Shown: positions 43,859-52,602 of the stretch, in pieces | Layout: the number at the start of each line of letters is the position of its first letter | How positions within the stretch are numbered: the stretch's first letter is position 1 | Notes under the pieces: generated by a model | Seen by the model: the letters and a program-made list of their open reading frames with translations, nothing else | The model's database searches: none | What the model was told of the DNA's origin: nothing | Program-made: the position numbers and the translations under genes | Assembly: GCA_963699305.1 (NCBI GenBank) | Contig: OY969431.1 | Location: forward strand, 248,001-312,000 | Length of the DNA: 64,000 bases | DNA from: JBGQAS01 sp963699305 | GTDB taxonomy: Bacteria > Chloroflexota > Anaerolineae > Anaerolineales > Anaerolineaceae | Reading direction: 5' to 3'

Positions 43859-44467
43859 TCAGGGCATGTCCTGCCTGCCGGCAAGGGCGCGCAACAGGGT
43901 GTTTTGATCGGCGAATTCCAAATCGCTACCCATCGGCAAGCCCCGCGCCAGGCGGGTCGTACGGACCGACGATTTGGCCAGTTGCCGCTTGATATACAAT
44001 GCGGTCGCGTCACCTTCCATGCTTGGATTGGTCGCCAGAATGATCTCCCGTATTTTTCCGGTAGTGACCCTTTCCAAAAGGGGCGCAATTTTTAAGTCAT
44101 CCGGACCAATGCCCTCAATGGGAGAAAGCGTTCCATGAAGAACGTGATAACGGCCGGTAAATCCACCTGTCCGTTCCAACATGAGAACATCGAGCGGTTC
44201 CTCAACAACACAGAGCACGGCATCATCCCGTTGGGTGTTCGTACAAATATCGCACAGCTCCTGATCCGCCATGGTGATGTTGAAACATTGTTTGCATAGG
44301 TGGGTGGCTGAGCGCAAGTTCTGAAGCGCCTGAGCCAACGTCTCAGGAAGGTCATCCACGCCGCGTAAAAGAAAAAATGCCAGGCGGGAGGCAGTCTTTG
44401 GACCAATACCCGGAAGACGTTCAAAGGCATTGATCAAGTTTTGAACAGGCTCCGGTAATCCTGGCAT
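43859..44467 (-). CDS. recR: Recombination protein RecR
   Basis: RecR loads RecA in gap repair with RecF and RecO. The start at 44467 gives 202 residues, the normal length. It has helix-hairpin-helix PGIGPKTASRLAFFLL, the zinc C4 site CKQCFNITMADQELCDIC, and a Toprim part with CVVEEPLDVLMLERTG and LATNPSMEGDATALY. The order dnaX-ybaB-recR is widely conserved. It starts 4 bases after ybaB. Confidence 0.95.
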   Translation of the reverse strand: MPGLPEPVQNLINAFERLPGIGPKTASRLAFFLLRGVDDLPETLAQALQNLRSATHLCKQCFNITMADQELCDICTNTQRDDAVLCVVEEPLDVLMLERTGGFTGRYHVLHGTLSPIEGIGPDDLKIAPLLERVTTGKIREIILATNPSMEGDATALYIKRQLAKSSVRTTRLARGLPMGSDLEFADQNTLLRALAGRQDMP

Positions 44468-44471
44468 CGTT

Positions 44472-44810
44472 TTATAATCCGAGACCGGGTAAACCACCCA
44501 TAAATGGAGCCATGCGTTCCTCGCGTAATTTTTGCGATTGATCAATGGCGAGGTTGATGGCAGAGAGGATCAAATCCTGCAGCATTTCAGGGTCAGTATC
44601 ATTAAGCAAATCGGGAGCGATCTCGATGGATTTGCATTTTTGATCACCTGTCATGGTTATCTTGACCGTGCCTCCACCGACGCTTGTGGTTACGACCTCG
44701 TCAGCTAGTTTAGCTTGGGCGATTTCCATCTGCTCCTGCAGTTTCTTGATTTGAGCCATCATACCGCCACCTTGCATACCACCTGCAGGGCGGTTAAAAC
44801 CTTTTGCCAT
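44472..44810 (-). CDS. YbaB/EbfC nucleoid-associated protein
   Basis: This 112-residue DNA-binding protein forms a tweezer dimer. A Gly/Met-rich N-terminus (MQGGGMMAQIKKLQEQME) is followed by EVVTTSVGGGTVKITMTGD and CKSIEIAPDLLNDTDPEMLQ. It sits between dnaX and recR, the usual place. Confidence 0.92.
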   Translation of the reverse strand: MAKGFNRPAGGMQGGGMMAQIKKLQEQMEIAQAKLADEVVTTSVGGGTVKITMTGDQKCKSIEIAPDLLNDTDPEMLQDLILSAINLAIDQSQKLREERMAPFMGGLPGLGL

Positions 44811-44838
44811 AGTACTCCTTTCGAATCCCGATTTCCAT

Positions 44839-46464
44839 TTATTCCCGATGAACGATCTGACCGCCCTGATTCAAAGCAGTACCAACCAATCCATCGCTTT
44901 TTATTTCCAAATCTTCCGGAACACCCTTTACCTTGGAGTTGATCACCATACAACGGACATCCACATCCAAGTTACAAATTTCCTGGATGACCTGGCGGGT
45001 AAGAGCGAGATTATCATTTGATTCCATTTTTGATTTCAATAAATCACTTTGAAAACCCAGCACCAACCCTTTCCCGTTAACCATGGGCTTGCACGAGTTC
45101 AACAACCCCGCGGCAGCGACGCGCTTCTTCTGCATGGCGGATTTAATTGAAGTCCAGCGCTGGGTGATCAACGATAAATCCTGCCGTTCGTTATCACCAA
45201 CAGACGAGGAAGTGGTAGTTTCCGATGGAATTTCCTTTTTTGGGTTTTTTTCGACCTGTTTATCTGAGGAAATTGTGGGATTTGACACAACCATCGGAGG
45301 GTTTGCAGTTGAAGGAGCTTTTATCGGTTTGGAGACAATTTTCTCCGGTTGCGACGACACACCAGGAGTTGACGATGAAGATTCCATAGAATGGTCGATT
45401 GCCTGGGCGAATGCCAATTCAAGCTGCAACCCGGGTTGTAATGAACTACGCGAATCCCCGCTAGCACTATTAAAGAGGCGTAAAACCTTGATCAATCCCG
45501 GTGATGAAAAATGGCGAGATTGAACAACCATCTTTTCCTTGATCTCCTGGGGAGATTCAACTTTTTCAGCGTTGCCCATCTGAATCAGCATTAGCTGGCG
45601 GGAATATTCCACCATCTGCCGGGCGAACTGACGCGGGTCAATCCCGCTATCCAGCGCTTGCTGAATTATTTGCATTCCTGCAGAACGGTTTTCATTTACC
45701 AACGCTTCAACCAAATCAATAACCAATTGGTTGGTGGCTGTTCCCAGAATCGTCTGTGTGTACTCCAATGTGATCTTGTCACCGGAGGAAGCCAATTGAT
45801 CCAGTAATGAAATTGCATCACGCATACTGCCGGTGGCCTGGCGAGCGATCAGCACCAACGCGTCATCGCTGATGGAAATATTTTCTTTTTCAATTTTCGG
45901 TTTCAGGTAGTCCACCATTTCCGTCACTGAAATCCGGCGGAACTCGAATCGCTGGCAACGCGAAAGCACCGTAGCAGGGATCTTATGCACCTCGGTGGTG
46001 GCGAGGACAAAAATTGCGTGAGGGGGCGGTTCTTCAAGGGTCTTGAGCAAGGCGTTGAAAGCAGGCGTGGAAAGCATATGCACTTCATCGATGATATACA
46101 CCTTGTATTTTCCCTGACTGGGAGAGAAATTGATCTTTTCCCGCAACTCACGGACATCTTCCACGCTGGTATTCGAGGCAGCATCGATTTCGATCAGATC
46201 CAGGAATTTCCCTTCATTAAAACTAATACAATGCGCACACGTATTACAGGGACGCTTTGAAAGATCCTCATCCAGGCAATTGGCAGCTTTAGCCAGCAAG
46301 CGAGCGGACGTCGTTTTCCCAGTCCCGCGGGGACCTGCAAACAAGTATGCATGACTGATGTGATCCGCCCGGATCGCATTCTGCAAGGTCTGAATGACAT
46401 GATCCTGACCAGTAACTTCCTTCCAATCATTGGGTCGCCAGGTGCGATAATACGCTTTGGTCAT
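44839..46464 (-). CDS. dnaX: DNA polymerase III gamma/tau subunit
   Basis: This is a 541-residue clamp-loader motor. The N-terminus is RTWRPNDWKEVTGQDHVIQT. Walker A is GPRGTGKTTSARLLAK and the zinc site is CLDEDLSKRPCNTCAHC. Walker B with sensor is KVYIIDEVHMLSTPAFNALL. The C-terminal part, rich in Ser and Pro, ends in a tau-like domain (ITQRWTSIKSAMQKKRVAAA). A gamma form by slippage is not obvious here. Confidence 0.95.
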   Translation of the reverse strand: MTKAYYRTWRPNDWKEVTGQDHVIQTLQNAIRADHISHAYLFAGPRGTGKTTSARLLAKAANCLDEDLSKRPCNTCAHCISFNEGKFLDLIEIDAASNTSVEDVRELREKINFSPSQGKYKVYIIDEVHMLSTPAFNALLKTLEEPPPHAIFVLATTEVHKIPATVLSRCQRFEFRRISVTEMVDYLKPKIEKENISISDDALVLIARQATGSMRDAISLLDQLASSGDKITLEYTQTILGTATNQLVIDLVEALVNENRSAGMQIIQQALDSGIDPRQFARQMVEYSRQLMLIQMGNAEKVESPQEIKEKMVVQSRHFSSPGLIKVLRLFNSASGDSRSSLQPGLQLELAFAQAIDHSMESSSSTPGVSSQPEKIVSKPIKAPSTANPPMVVSNPTISSDKQVEKNPKKEIPSETTTSSSVGDNERQDLSLITQRWTSIKSAMQKKRVAAAGLLNSCKPMVNGKGLVLGFQSDLLKSKMESNDNLALTRQVIQEICNLDVDVRCMVINSKVKGVPEDLEIKSDGLVGTALNQGGQIVHRE

Positions 46465-46488
46465 ACACTTCTCTCTACTAATAAGAAC

Positions 46489-46983
46489 TTATGGAATGGA
46501 AAATTGCGATTGTTCCTTGCCATGCGAATCCAAAAGATGCACACGTTCGCCGGAACTCCAAACCGATTTGGTTTGCCCCCAAAAAAGCTCGAGGGGTGTA
46601 TTGGTGCCAGCGCGACTAAAAATCCTTACCTCCGCGCCATTTGAATAGAATTGAAAATAATCGGGAAAATCAAAGCGATGTCCATCCTCATCCAATAACT
46701 GCCAGCCATTCATGCAGAATTGTGAAATCCCCAGGTATTTCAATTCCACTTCCTCTTTTTGTAGATTCCCTGAGCCGATCACGTTCGAGATATTGAAAAC
46801 CGGATTTCCCACCGGGACATCCGAACTAAGACAGGTGGTCAACATCGGGATGGGAGTCTCGACGAAAACCGGGGTTTGTTTCGGAGTAATGCGGTGGGAC
46901 TTTTCCCAAATTGCTAAAATAATGAGGATCGTAGCCGCAGAGATCACAATATTCAACAAAATAAAAGGAAGTGACCGCTTCAC
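46489..46983 (-). CDS. Membrane-anchored lamin-tail-like domain protein
   Basis: This 164-residue protein has an N-terminal membrane helix (PFILLNIVISAATILIILAI). The external part is an immunoglobulin-like lamin-tail (LTD) fold: ELKYLGISQFCMNGWQLLDE, GHRFDFPDYFQFYSNGAEVR, GTNTPLELFWGQTKSVWSSG and ERVHLLDSHG. Such domains bind surfaces or carry adhesion. It is separate from dnaX in function. Confidence 0.65.
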   Translation of the reverse strand: MKRSLPFILLNIVISAATILIILAIWEKSHRITPKQTPVFVETPIPMLTTCLSSDVPVGNPVFNISNVIGSGNLQKEEVELKYLGISQFCMNGWQLLDEDGHRFDFPDYFQFYSNGAEVRIFSRAGTNTPLELFWGQTKSVWSSGERVHLLDSHGKEQSQFSIP

Positions 46984-47059
46984 AATTTTTTCTCCAAACC
47001 TGTTAAGTCTGATAGCACAAAATTTTCATCCGATTGGATTTTTTAGGTTAAATTTTTCT

Positions 47060-47527
47060 ATGATCTATCTCATCGATGGTCACAACCTGATCCCCAAGCT
47101 CAAAGGAATTTCACTGCACGATATTGATGATGAAGAACAATTGATCTTGCGGATGCAAGCATTCATTAAGCTAAAAAACGAGAAGCTGGAGATCTATTTT
47201 GATGGAACTCCACATGGATTTGGCCATACCATCCATCGTGGAAAAATAACCATTCAGTTTGTGGCAAAACCATCATCAGCAGACGCTGCCATTATCAATA
47301 GAATATCCAACCTGGCAAAGGACACATCGAACTTCACCGTAGTGTCCTCTGACCGCCGCATCCTCTCCGAAGCAAAAGCGAAGGGAATAAAAACCATCCT
47401 ATCAGAAATTTTTGCAGGCACCATGGAAAAGGCAAAGACACAGCTCCTTTCAGAGGATGTACTGAACGAAGAAAACGATGATGATCGAGACGAGTGGATG
47501 CGATTATTCAACCACGGGAAACTCTAA
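47060..47527 (+). CDS. YacP-like NYN-domain ribonuclease
   Basis: The start at 47060 gives 155 residues. MIYLIDGHNLIPKL with the catalytic Asp, KLEIYFDGTPHGFGHTIHRG, SADAAIINRISNLAKDTS and FTVVSSDRRILSEAKAKGIK mark a PIN-like NYN domain of the YacP/Rae1 group. Bacillus Rae1 cuts mRNA on the ribosome. Longer frames to 46712 overlap the lamin-tail gene and are not believed. Confidence 0.8.
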   Translation: MIYLIDGHNLIPKLKGISLHDIDDEEQLILRMQAFIKLKNEKLEIYFDGTPHGFGHTIHRGKITIQFVAKPSSADAAIINRISNLAKDTSNFTVVSSDRRILSEAKAKGIKTILSEIFAGTMEKAKTQLLSEDVLNEENDDDRDEWMRLFNHGKL

Positions 47528-47583
47528 TCCAACTCTTAAGTTTTATTAATATAATTCTGATATGAATTGTCTATATTCAAGAT

Positions 47584-47690
47584 GACACCAAATATTATTG
47601 GTATGAGAAGGTGTCTAGCCACCGCAAGGTGGCGATCCCTCCCTGAGATTGCCAAGCATGTCCCCCCCATGCTTGGCAATCACTTTTTTA
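47584..47690 (+). ncRNA. Candidate small RNA with C-rich loop
   Basis: Three hairpins lie in order. GACACC pairs with GGTGTC (47584-47615). GCCACC GCAA GGTGGC with a GNRA loop is at 47618-47633. A perfect 14-bp stem (47647-47660 with 47668-47681) has a loop TCCCCCC and is followed by ACTTTTTT. The unpaired CCCTCCC (47638-47644) and the six-C loop could pair with Shine-Dalgarno sequences, as in known C-loop regulators. It could also be only a terminator for the NYN gene, but the two extra hairpins argue for an RNA. Confidence 0.45.
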
Positions 47691-47717
47691 GCGGAAAATG
47701 CTATAATTCGAGAAAAT

Positions 47718-47794
47718 ACCCCAGTAGCTCAAATGGACAGAGCGAGGCACTCCTAACGCCTAGGTTGAGAGTTCAATTCTCTCCTGGGGTACCA
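47718..47794 (+). tRNA. tRNA-Arg (anticodon CCT)
   Basis: ACCCCAG and CTGGGGT form the acceptor stem. The D arm has AGCTCAAATGGACAGAGC. The anticodon loop CTCCTAA gives CCT, reading AGG. The T arm GAGAG TTCAATT CTCTC is perfect. CCA is encoded at 47792-47794. Confidence 0.95.
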
Positions 47795-47797
47795 AAA

Positions 47798-47823
47798 ATC
47801 CGCTGGGTTTACCCAGCGGATTT
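47798..47823 (+). terminator. Terminator after tRNA-Arg
   Basis: ATCCGCTGGGT, loop TT, ACCCAGCGGAT, then TTATTTATT. The stem is 11 bp and perfect. It also serves the convergent gene whose stop is at 47826. Confidence 0.8.
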
Positions 47824-47825
47824 AT

Positions 47826-48156
47826 TTATTCTTCCGGATTCGACGTTTTCTGCCGAACCCACAAAAAAAGCACCTGACCATCATCCGAATCCACAGAGCG
47901 GGCTGCCATAATGGGAACCTTGTCCTCCATGCCTAAAACGTTGCGGTAATGTAAATACATCGGTGCCTGCAACCTCCAGGCGTGATGGCAACGCTCCACG
48001 AGAGCCTGCCCATTGAACGTCCGTAAACGGGTGATCGCCAAATTAAAGTGACCCGCTGCCTCAGTTTAAACCCATAGCCCAAGCGTCTTCAATCGGTTCG
48101 AATTCAGGCGGAGGTCCCTCGATAATCGTGATCTTATCTTCCAGCGGTTGGGTCAT
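47826..48156 (-). CDS. Conserved protein of about 110 residues, function unknown (frame broken once)
   Basis: From ATG 48156 the frame reads MTQPLEDKITIIEGPPPEF and then EPIEDAWAMGLN before a stop. With one base removed near 48062-48066 it continues EAAGHFNLAITRLRTFNGQA and on to VLFLWVRQKTSNPEE. The two pieces fit one small protein with ALVERCHHAW and MEDKVPIMAAR blocks. No known domain is recognised. It shares the terminator with tRNA-Arg. Confidence 0.55.
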
Positions 48157-48287
48157 TTGCGGTAATCTTATCATAAATCGAGAGGGGTTCGACAATCTCT
48201 AATAAAAAACCTATATCTTGTTTACATAATTCCAATATTCGATTGGTATTATTACGGAAAATAACCATAAACCATTTGGAGGTTTAA

Positions 48288-48701
48288 ATGAATGCATATT
48301 GCTATTATCCGATGGGTAGAAATCTGCGCCATAGAATGATGGACCACATGATGGGACATTCGTGGGAAAATGTGGATTTTCGATTTCCAATCGACGTCAT
48401 CAGTACAGCAGAAGGTTACGAAATCAGCGCCATGCTTCCTGGAGTAAAATCCGAGGATTTTGATGTGGAAATTGTGGATGACACCCTGACCATTTCCGGA
48501 GAATACAAAGTTGAAAAGGAAGAAAAGGCCAATTATCTACTGAAAGAAAGACCAGAGGGAAAATTTAAACGGAGCATCCAGCTCCCCACATCCCTTGAAG
48601 TAAACAAAGCGCAAGCCGTAATGGAGAACGGGATCCTGAAGATCATGGTCCAGAAATCCGAAGAATCCAAACCAAAAACAATCAAAGTAACGGTCAAATA
48701 A
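48288..48701 (+). CDS. Hsp20-family small heat shock protein
   Basis: This 137-residue holdase chaperone has an alpha-crystallin domain: FRFPIDVISTAEGYEISAML, PGVKSEDFDVEIVDDTLTIS, then KFKRSIQLPTSLEVNKAQAV and MENGILKIMVQK. The C-terminal I-x-I anchor is only partly kept (KTIKVTVK). A good GGAGG lies before the start. No CIRCE element is seen. Confidence 0.93.
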   Translation: MNAYCYYPMGRNLRHRMMDHMMGHSWENVDFRFPIDVISTAEGYEISAMLPGVKSEDFDVEIVDDTLTISGEYKVEKEEKANYLLKERPEGKFKRSIQLPTSLEVNKAQAVMENGILKIMVQKSEESKPKTIKVTVK

Positions 48702-48718
48702 TCATTTTGACTCAGCAA

Positions 48719-48750
48719 CAGACGATGGGATGTCCCATCGTCTGTTTGTT
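48719..48750 (+). terminator. Terminator after the Hsp20 gene
   Basis: CAGACGATGGGA, loop TG, TCCCATCGTCTG, then TTTGTT. The stem is 12 bp and perfect. Confidence 0.8.
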
Positions 48751-48763
48751 ATAAACTGAAAAC

Positions 48764-49582
48764 GTGTACAATTCATCCGTGGATGAAAATAGCATCAGGA
48801 GCCATTTAAAAGGACTCGGAATACCAGCGATCAAGTATTTTCAATCGACCGGTTCAACAAATGACATCGGATTGGATTGGCTCAAAGAAGGCGCTGCTGA
48901 CTATTCCCTTGTGGTTGCTGATGTACAAACCTCCGGCAGGGGACGACTGCAACGGAAGTGGATCACAAAAGCCGGCTCGGCGTTAACTTGCAGCATCCTT
49001 TTATATGCCAAACCCGAAGAACAATCCAATTTGCACCTTTTTTCGATCCTGGGGGGCATCAGTGTTTGTGATTTCCTCGAGAATGGCTATAATATTCATG
49101 CAACCATCAAATGGCCGAATGATGTCTTAATCGAACGAAAAAAAGTTTGCGGAATCCTTTCCGAAGCGATTTGGACAGAAGGACGCCTGCATGGTCTGGT
49201 ATTGGGAATTGGCGTCAATGTCCTGAAGGGATCCATCCCTGATAACGAACTTACGCATTTCCCAGCAACATCCATAGAGGATGCAACCGGTAAAGAAGTG
49301 AACCGGATGGATGTACTGACCAGGATCGTGGAAAAAATAATGTATTGGCGACCAAAACTGGCAAAACTAGAATTCATGGAATACTGGCAAGCGCACCTGG
49401 CTTTCCGCAACGAGATAATTTGTGTCGAGCAAGAGGGTCAACCACCCATCATTGGACTGTGCACCCAAGTTACACCAGCAGGTGAGTTGGAAGTCCTTGC
49501 AGAAGATGGACGGAAGCATTTGTTTGTGAGCGGTGATGTGCATGTGCGTGAACACCACGGGAATCCGGAAGTGGAGGGTTAA
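48764..49582 (+). CDS. birA: Biotin--[acetyl-CoA-carboxylase] ligase
   Basis: This enzyme attaches biotin to carboxyl carrier proteins. The 272 residues carry STGSTNDIGLDWL, the biotinyl-AMP loop TSGRGRLQRKW, IKWPNDVLIERKKVCGIL and GLVLGIGVNVL. There is no N-terminal helix-turn-helix, so it is a group I ligase that does not repress transcription. The GTG start at 48764 is close to the preceding terminator and could be later. Confidence 0.9.
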   Translation: MYNSSVDENSIRSHLKGLGIPAIKYFQSTGSTNDIGLDWLKEGAADYSLVVADVQTSGRGRLQRKWITKAGSALTCSILLYAKPEEQSNLHLFSILGGISVCDFLENGYNIHATIKWPNDVLIERKKVCGILSEAIWTEGRLHGLVLGIGVNVLKGSIPDNELTHFPATSIEDATGKEVNRMDVLTRIVEKIMYWRPKLAKLEFMEYWQAHLAFRNEIICVEQEGQPPIIGLCTQVTPAGELEVLAEDGRKHLFVSGDVHVREHHGNPEVEG

Positions 49583-49789
49583 ATGTTAGACGATATACGA
49601 AAAGAAGCAGCTGAACCCCTGGAACAAGAAAATACTCCGCCCCCCAAACCATTCATTAATGATATCGAAGAGAAAAAAATTCTTGGGATGAACGCCCGGC
49701 AGAGATTTATCATTTCCCTCCTGCTGCTTATTGTCATTTGCCTGCTGGGTTCCGTATGCTTGTTATTGACTGGTAAAATAGCAATCTAG
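49583..49789 (+). CDS. Small membrane protein downstream of birA
   Basis: This 68-residue protein has an acidic, Pro-rich N-terminus (QENTPPPKPFINDIEEKKIL) and one membrane helix near the C-terminus (FIISLLLLIVICLLGSVCLL). Its ATG follows the birA stop directly, so it is translationally coupled. The function is unknown. Confidence 0.6.
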   Translation: MLDDIRKEAAEPLEQENTPPPKPFINDIEEKKILGMNARQRFIISLLLLIVICLLGSVCLLLTGKIAI

Positions 49790-49798
49790 GATTCATTC

Positions 49799-49833
49799 AA
49801 AAAGGCCTCTCCCATTGGAGAGGCCCTTTTTTC
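49799..49833. terminator. Bidirectional terminator between birA unit and gyrA
   Basis: GGCCTCTCC, loop CATT, GGAGAGGCC, with an A tract before and a T tract after. It serves convergent genes. Confidence 0.88.
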
Positions 49834-49837
49834 TTTA

Positions 49838-52321
49838 TCAACCTTTGCCATTCACATTGACCGCTTCGACCGTCTTCAAGTCCTTTGCGGAAATGCGTGC
49901 AACCGCAACAAGATAATTGTTTTCACCAATATCCATGATATGTGTGCCACGGGTTACCCGCCCGGATATGGAGATATCCTTTACTTTCAACCGTAGTACG
50001 ACTCCGTTGGAGGAAATCAAGGTTACTTCATCATCGTCTTGAACAATACGGGCGGATGCAATATTGCCTGTTTTGACGCGGTACTTATCGTCCAAAATAC
50101 CCACTCCCTGGTTAGCGCGCCCTTTTACCGGGAATTCATCCAAGGATGTCCGTTTGCCGAAACCATGATCGGTGGCAATGAACAGGTATCCACCTTCTTC
50201 AATCACATCCATGGAGGTAACTTTATCGCCCTGCTGCAGCTTGATACCGGCGACTCCGCCAGCTTGACGACTGACACTGCGGACGGTGCTTTCGTGAATG
50301 CGCAACGCTTTACCCATGGCAGTGACGAGGATAATATCGTCTTTACCGGAAGTCACTTTCACCCAGCCCAACTCATCCTTTTCAGCCAGGTTCATCCCGA
50401 TGAGACCGGAAGGACGGACGGAGGCAAACTCACTCAGGGCAATACGCTTTACTACACCATTCACGGTTGCCATGTTGCAATATTTAGTCTCGGTGAAATT
50501 TGGAACAGCGACTGCAGCGGTGATACGTTCGCCATTATCCAACGCAAGCACGTTGACGATAGGGATGCCTTTATCGGTCCGGTTGGCATCCGGGATCTGG
50601 TAGGCTTTTTCAGAATACACCTTTCCACGGTCCGAGAAAAAGAGAACAGTGTGCAACGTACGGGCAGGGATCAACGTCAGCACTTCATCTTCTTCACGGA
50701 CGGTCTGCCCCATGACACCTCTTCCGCCGCGCGCCTGCGTGCGATACAGGCTGGCAGAAACGCGCTTGATATACCCGCGCTGAGTGATGGTGATCAGGAT
50801 GGATTCATCCGCGACCAGATCCTCTTCGTGCAATTCTTCGCGGGCTCCCATCTGGATGCGAGTACGACGTTCGTCACCGTATTTTTCACTGATGCCTTTC
50901 AAATCCGTGCGAATGATTTCGAGAACCTTTTTGGGATTTGCCAGCAACTCTTCCAGGAAAGCAATCCGTTCGAGCAGTTGTTTATGCTCGTCCTCTATTT
51001 TTTGACGCTCCAAGGCTGCCAGCCTTCGAAGCTGCATATCCAGGATAGCCTGCGCCTGAAGATCGCTCAATTTGAAACGTTCCATCAAGCGTGTTTTGGC
51101 AGTATCGGCATCAGGGGATTTCCGGATGGTATTGATGACTTCATCGAGATTTGCGAGGGCAATCAGCAATCCTTCCAGAATGTGTGCCCGCTGACGTGCT
51201 TTTTCCAATTCGAACTGGGTACGCCGGGTGATGACATTTTTGCGATGCTCAATATAGACTTGCAGAGCGCGCTTCAGAGAAAGCAAACGCGGCTCCCCAT
51301 CCACTAACGCCAGCAGGTTGATGGAATATGTCGATTGAAGCGGAGTGTATTTATAAATCTGATTCAGAACGAGCTTGGGGATGGCGGAACGCTTCAATTC
51401 GATGACGATGCTCATCCCACGACGGTCAGATTCATCGCGCAAATCGGAAATATCATCAATACGTCCATCGCGAACCAATTCGGCGATGCGTTCTATCAGG
51501 CTGGTTTTATTCACCTGGAAAGGGATTTCTGTAATGACGATCGCAGACCGGCCGCCTTTGATCTCTTCGATGTTCGCCATACCGCGCACCGTTATCTTGC
51601 CACGCCCGGTGCTGTATGCCTGCTTGATCCCTTCGGTGCCGATGATCATGCCACCGGTGGGGAAATCAGGACCGGAGATAAACTGGAGGAGATCATCCAC
51701 GGAAACATCGTCGATGGAATCATAATGCTCAATCAAGTGGTCGATTGCACCGCTCAACTCGCGAAGGTTATGGGGAGGGATATTGGTCGCCATGCCGACG
51801 GCAATCCCGGAAGAACCGTTGAGAAGCAAATTGGGGAGAAGCGCCGGGAGGATGGAAGGTTCCTGCAGGGAACCATCGAAGTTATCCACAAAATCGACCG
51901 TGTTTTTATCCAGGTCCGACAGCATTTCCTCGGCGAGCGGTCCCAGGCGCGCTTCCGTGTACCGCATGGCAGCCGGAGCATCACCATCGATGGAGCCAAA
52001 GTTGCCCTGTCCATCCACAAGCGGGTAGCGCATGGAGAAATCCTGTGCAAGACGCGCCATGGCTTCGTAGACTGCCAAGTCCCCATGGGGATGATATTTA
52101 CCGAGCACTTCACCGACGATACGGGCGGATTTTTTATAAGCGCTGTTTGCCCGGATACCCATATCCATCAAAGCATACAGGATGCGTCGATGCACGGGTT
52201 TCAACCCATCGCGCGAATCGGGCAGGGCGCGCGCAACGATGACGCTCATGGCGTAATCGAGATAAGCGCTGCGCATCTGTTCATCAATATCAACGGATTG
52301 GATATTTCCGGTGTTATCCAT
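49838..52321 (-). CDS. gyrA: DNA gyrase subunit A
   Basis: GyrA cuts and rejoins DNA to add negative supercoils. This 827-residue protein has the catalytic Tyr in AAMRYTEARLGPLAEEML, the quinolone-region GKYHPHGDLAVYEAM, and a C-terminal pinwheel with the GyrA-box-like QARGGRGVMGQ. The box separates it from ParC. Serine at the usual resistance position is replaced: HPHGDLAVYE, with Leu-Ala. gyrB is not in the window. Confidence 0.95.
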   Translation of the reverse strand: MDNTGNIQSVDIDEQMRSAYLDYAMSVIVARALPDSRDGLKPVHRRILYALMDMGIRANSAYKKSARIVGEVLGKYHPHGDLAVYEAMARLAQDFSMRYPLVDGQGNFGSIDGDAPAAMRYTEARLGPLAEEMLSDLDKNTVDFVDNFDGSLQEPSILPALLPNLLLNGSSGIAVGMATNIPPHNLRELSGAIDHLIEHYDSIDDVSVDDLLQFISGPDFPTGGMIIGTEGIKQAYSTGRGKITVRGMANIEEIKGGRSAIVITEIPFQVNKTSLIERIAELVRDGRIDDISDLRDESDRRGMSIVIELKRSAIPKLVLNQIYKYTPLQSTYSINLLALVDGEPRLLSLKRALQVYIEHRKNVITRRTQFELEKARQRAHILEGLLIALANLDEVINTIRKSPDADTAKTRLMERFKLSDLQAQAILDMQLRRLAALERQKIEDEHKQLLERIAFLEELLANPKKVLEIIRTDLKGISEKYGDERRTRIQMGAREELHEEDLVADESILITITQRGYIKRVSASLYRTQARGGRGVMGQTVREEDEVLTLIPARTLHTVLFFSDRGKVYSEKAYQIPDANRTDKGIPIVNVLALDNGERITAAVAVPNFTETKYCNMATVNGVVKRIALSEFASVRPSGLIGMNLAEKDELGWVKVTSGKDDIILVTAMGKALRIHESTVRSVSRQAGGVAGIKLQQGDKVTSMDVIEEGGYLFIATDHGFGKRTSLDEFPVKGRANQGVGILDDKYRVKTGNIASARIVQDDDEVTLISSNGVVLRLKVKDISISGRVTRGTHIMDIGENNYLVAVARISAKDLKTVEAVNVNGKG

Positions 52322-52602
52322 CTTTAATTTCCTCTATCTATTATTTTACTCAAGCATGCAATGGAAAGGGAAAGAATTTCCTTGTCCGCCAGCCAAGACA
52401 CGATTATACCTTACCCGAATCCTATGTAATGCAATCTTCTTGCAGCTTGTAAAACGGTTGATATTATTTTACAATATAGAACAAGTGTACTAGTTGATTA
52501 ACAGTATACTTTAAAACTACAATTCGAGCTTTTCGAGCCAGATTAAATATAGGTTAATCATCTCGGTATTTGTTCACGAGTTCGGAGGTCATAAGATGTT
52601 TT
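52322..52602. other. AT-rich stretch between gyrA and tnpB
   Basis: About 280 bases hold the gyrA promoter on the minus side and presumably the left end of the TnpB element. A small hairpin TCGAGCTTTTCGA lies near 52526. No gene is seen. Confidence 0.4.

Noticed and set aside
46712..47059. Upstream extension of the NYN RNase frame
   Set aside because: It lies antisense to the lamin-tail gene and adds nothing to the domain.
47647..47690. Reading the C-loop hairpin as the 6C RNA motif proper
   Set aside because: The 6C motif needs two C-loop hairpins and only one is present, so it was listed only as a candidate RNA.
50039..52327. Long plus-strand frames opposite gyrA
   Set aside because: They mirror gyrA codon structure. 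gyrA is intact and full length on the minus strand.
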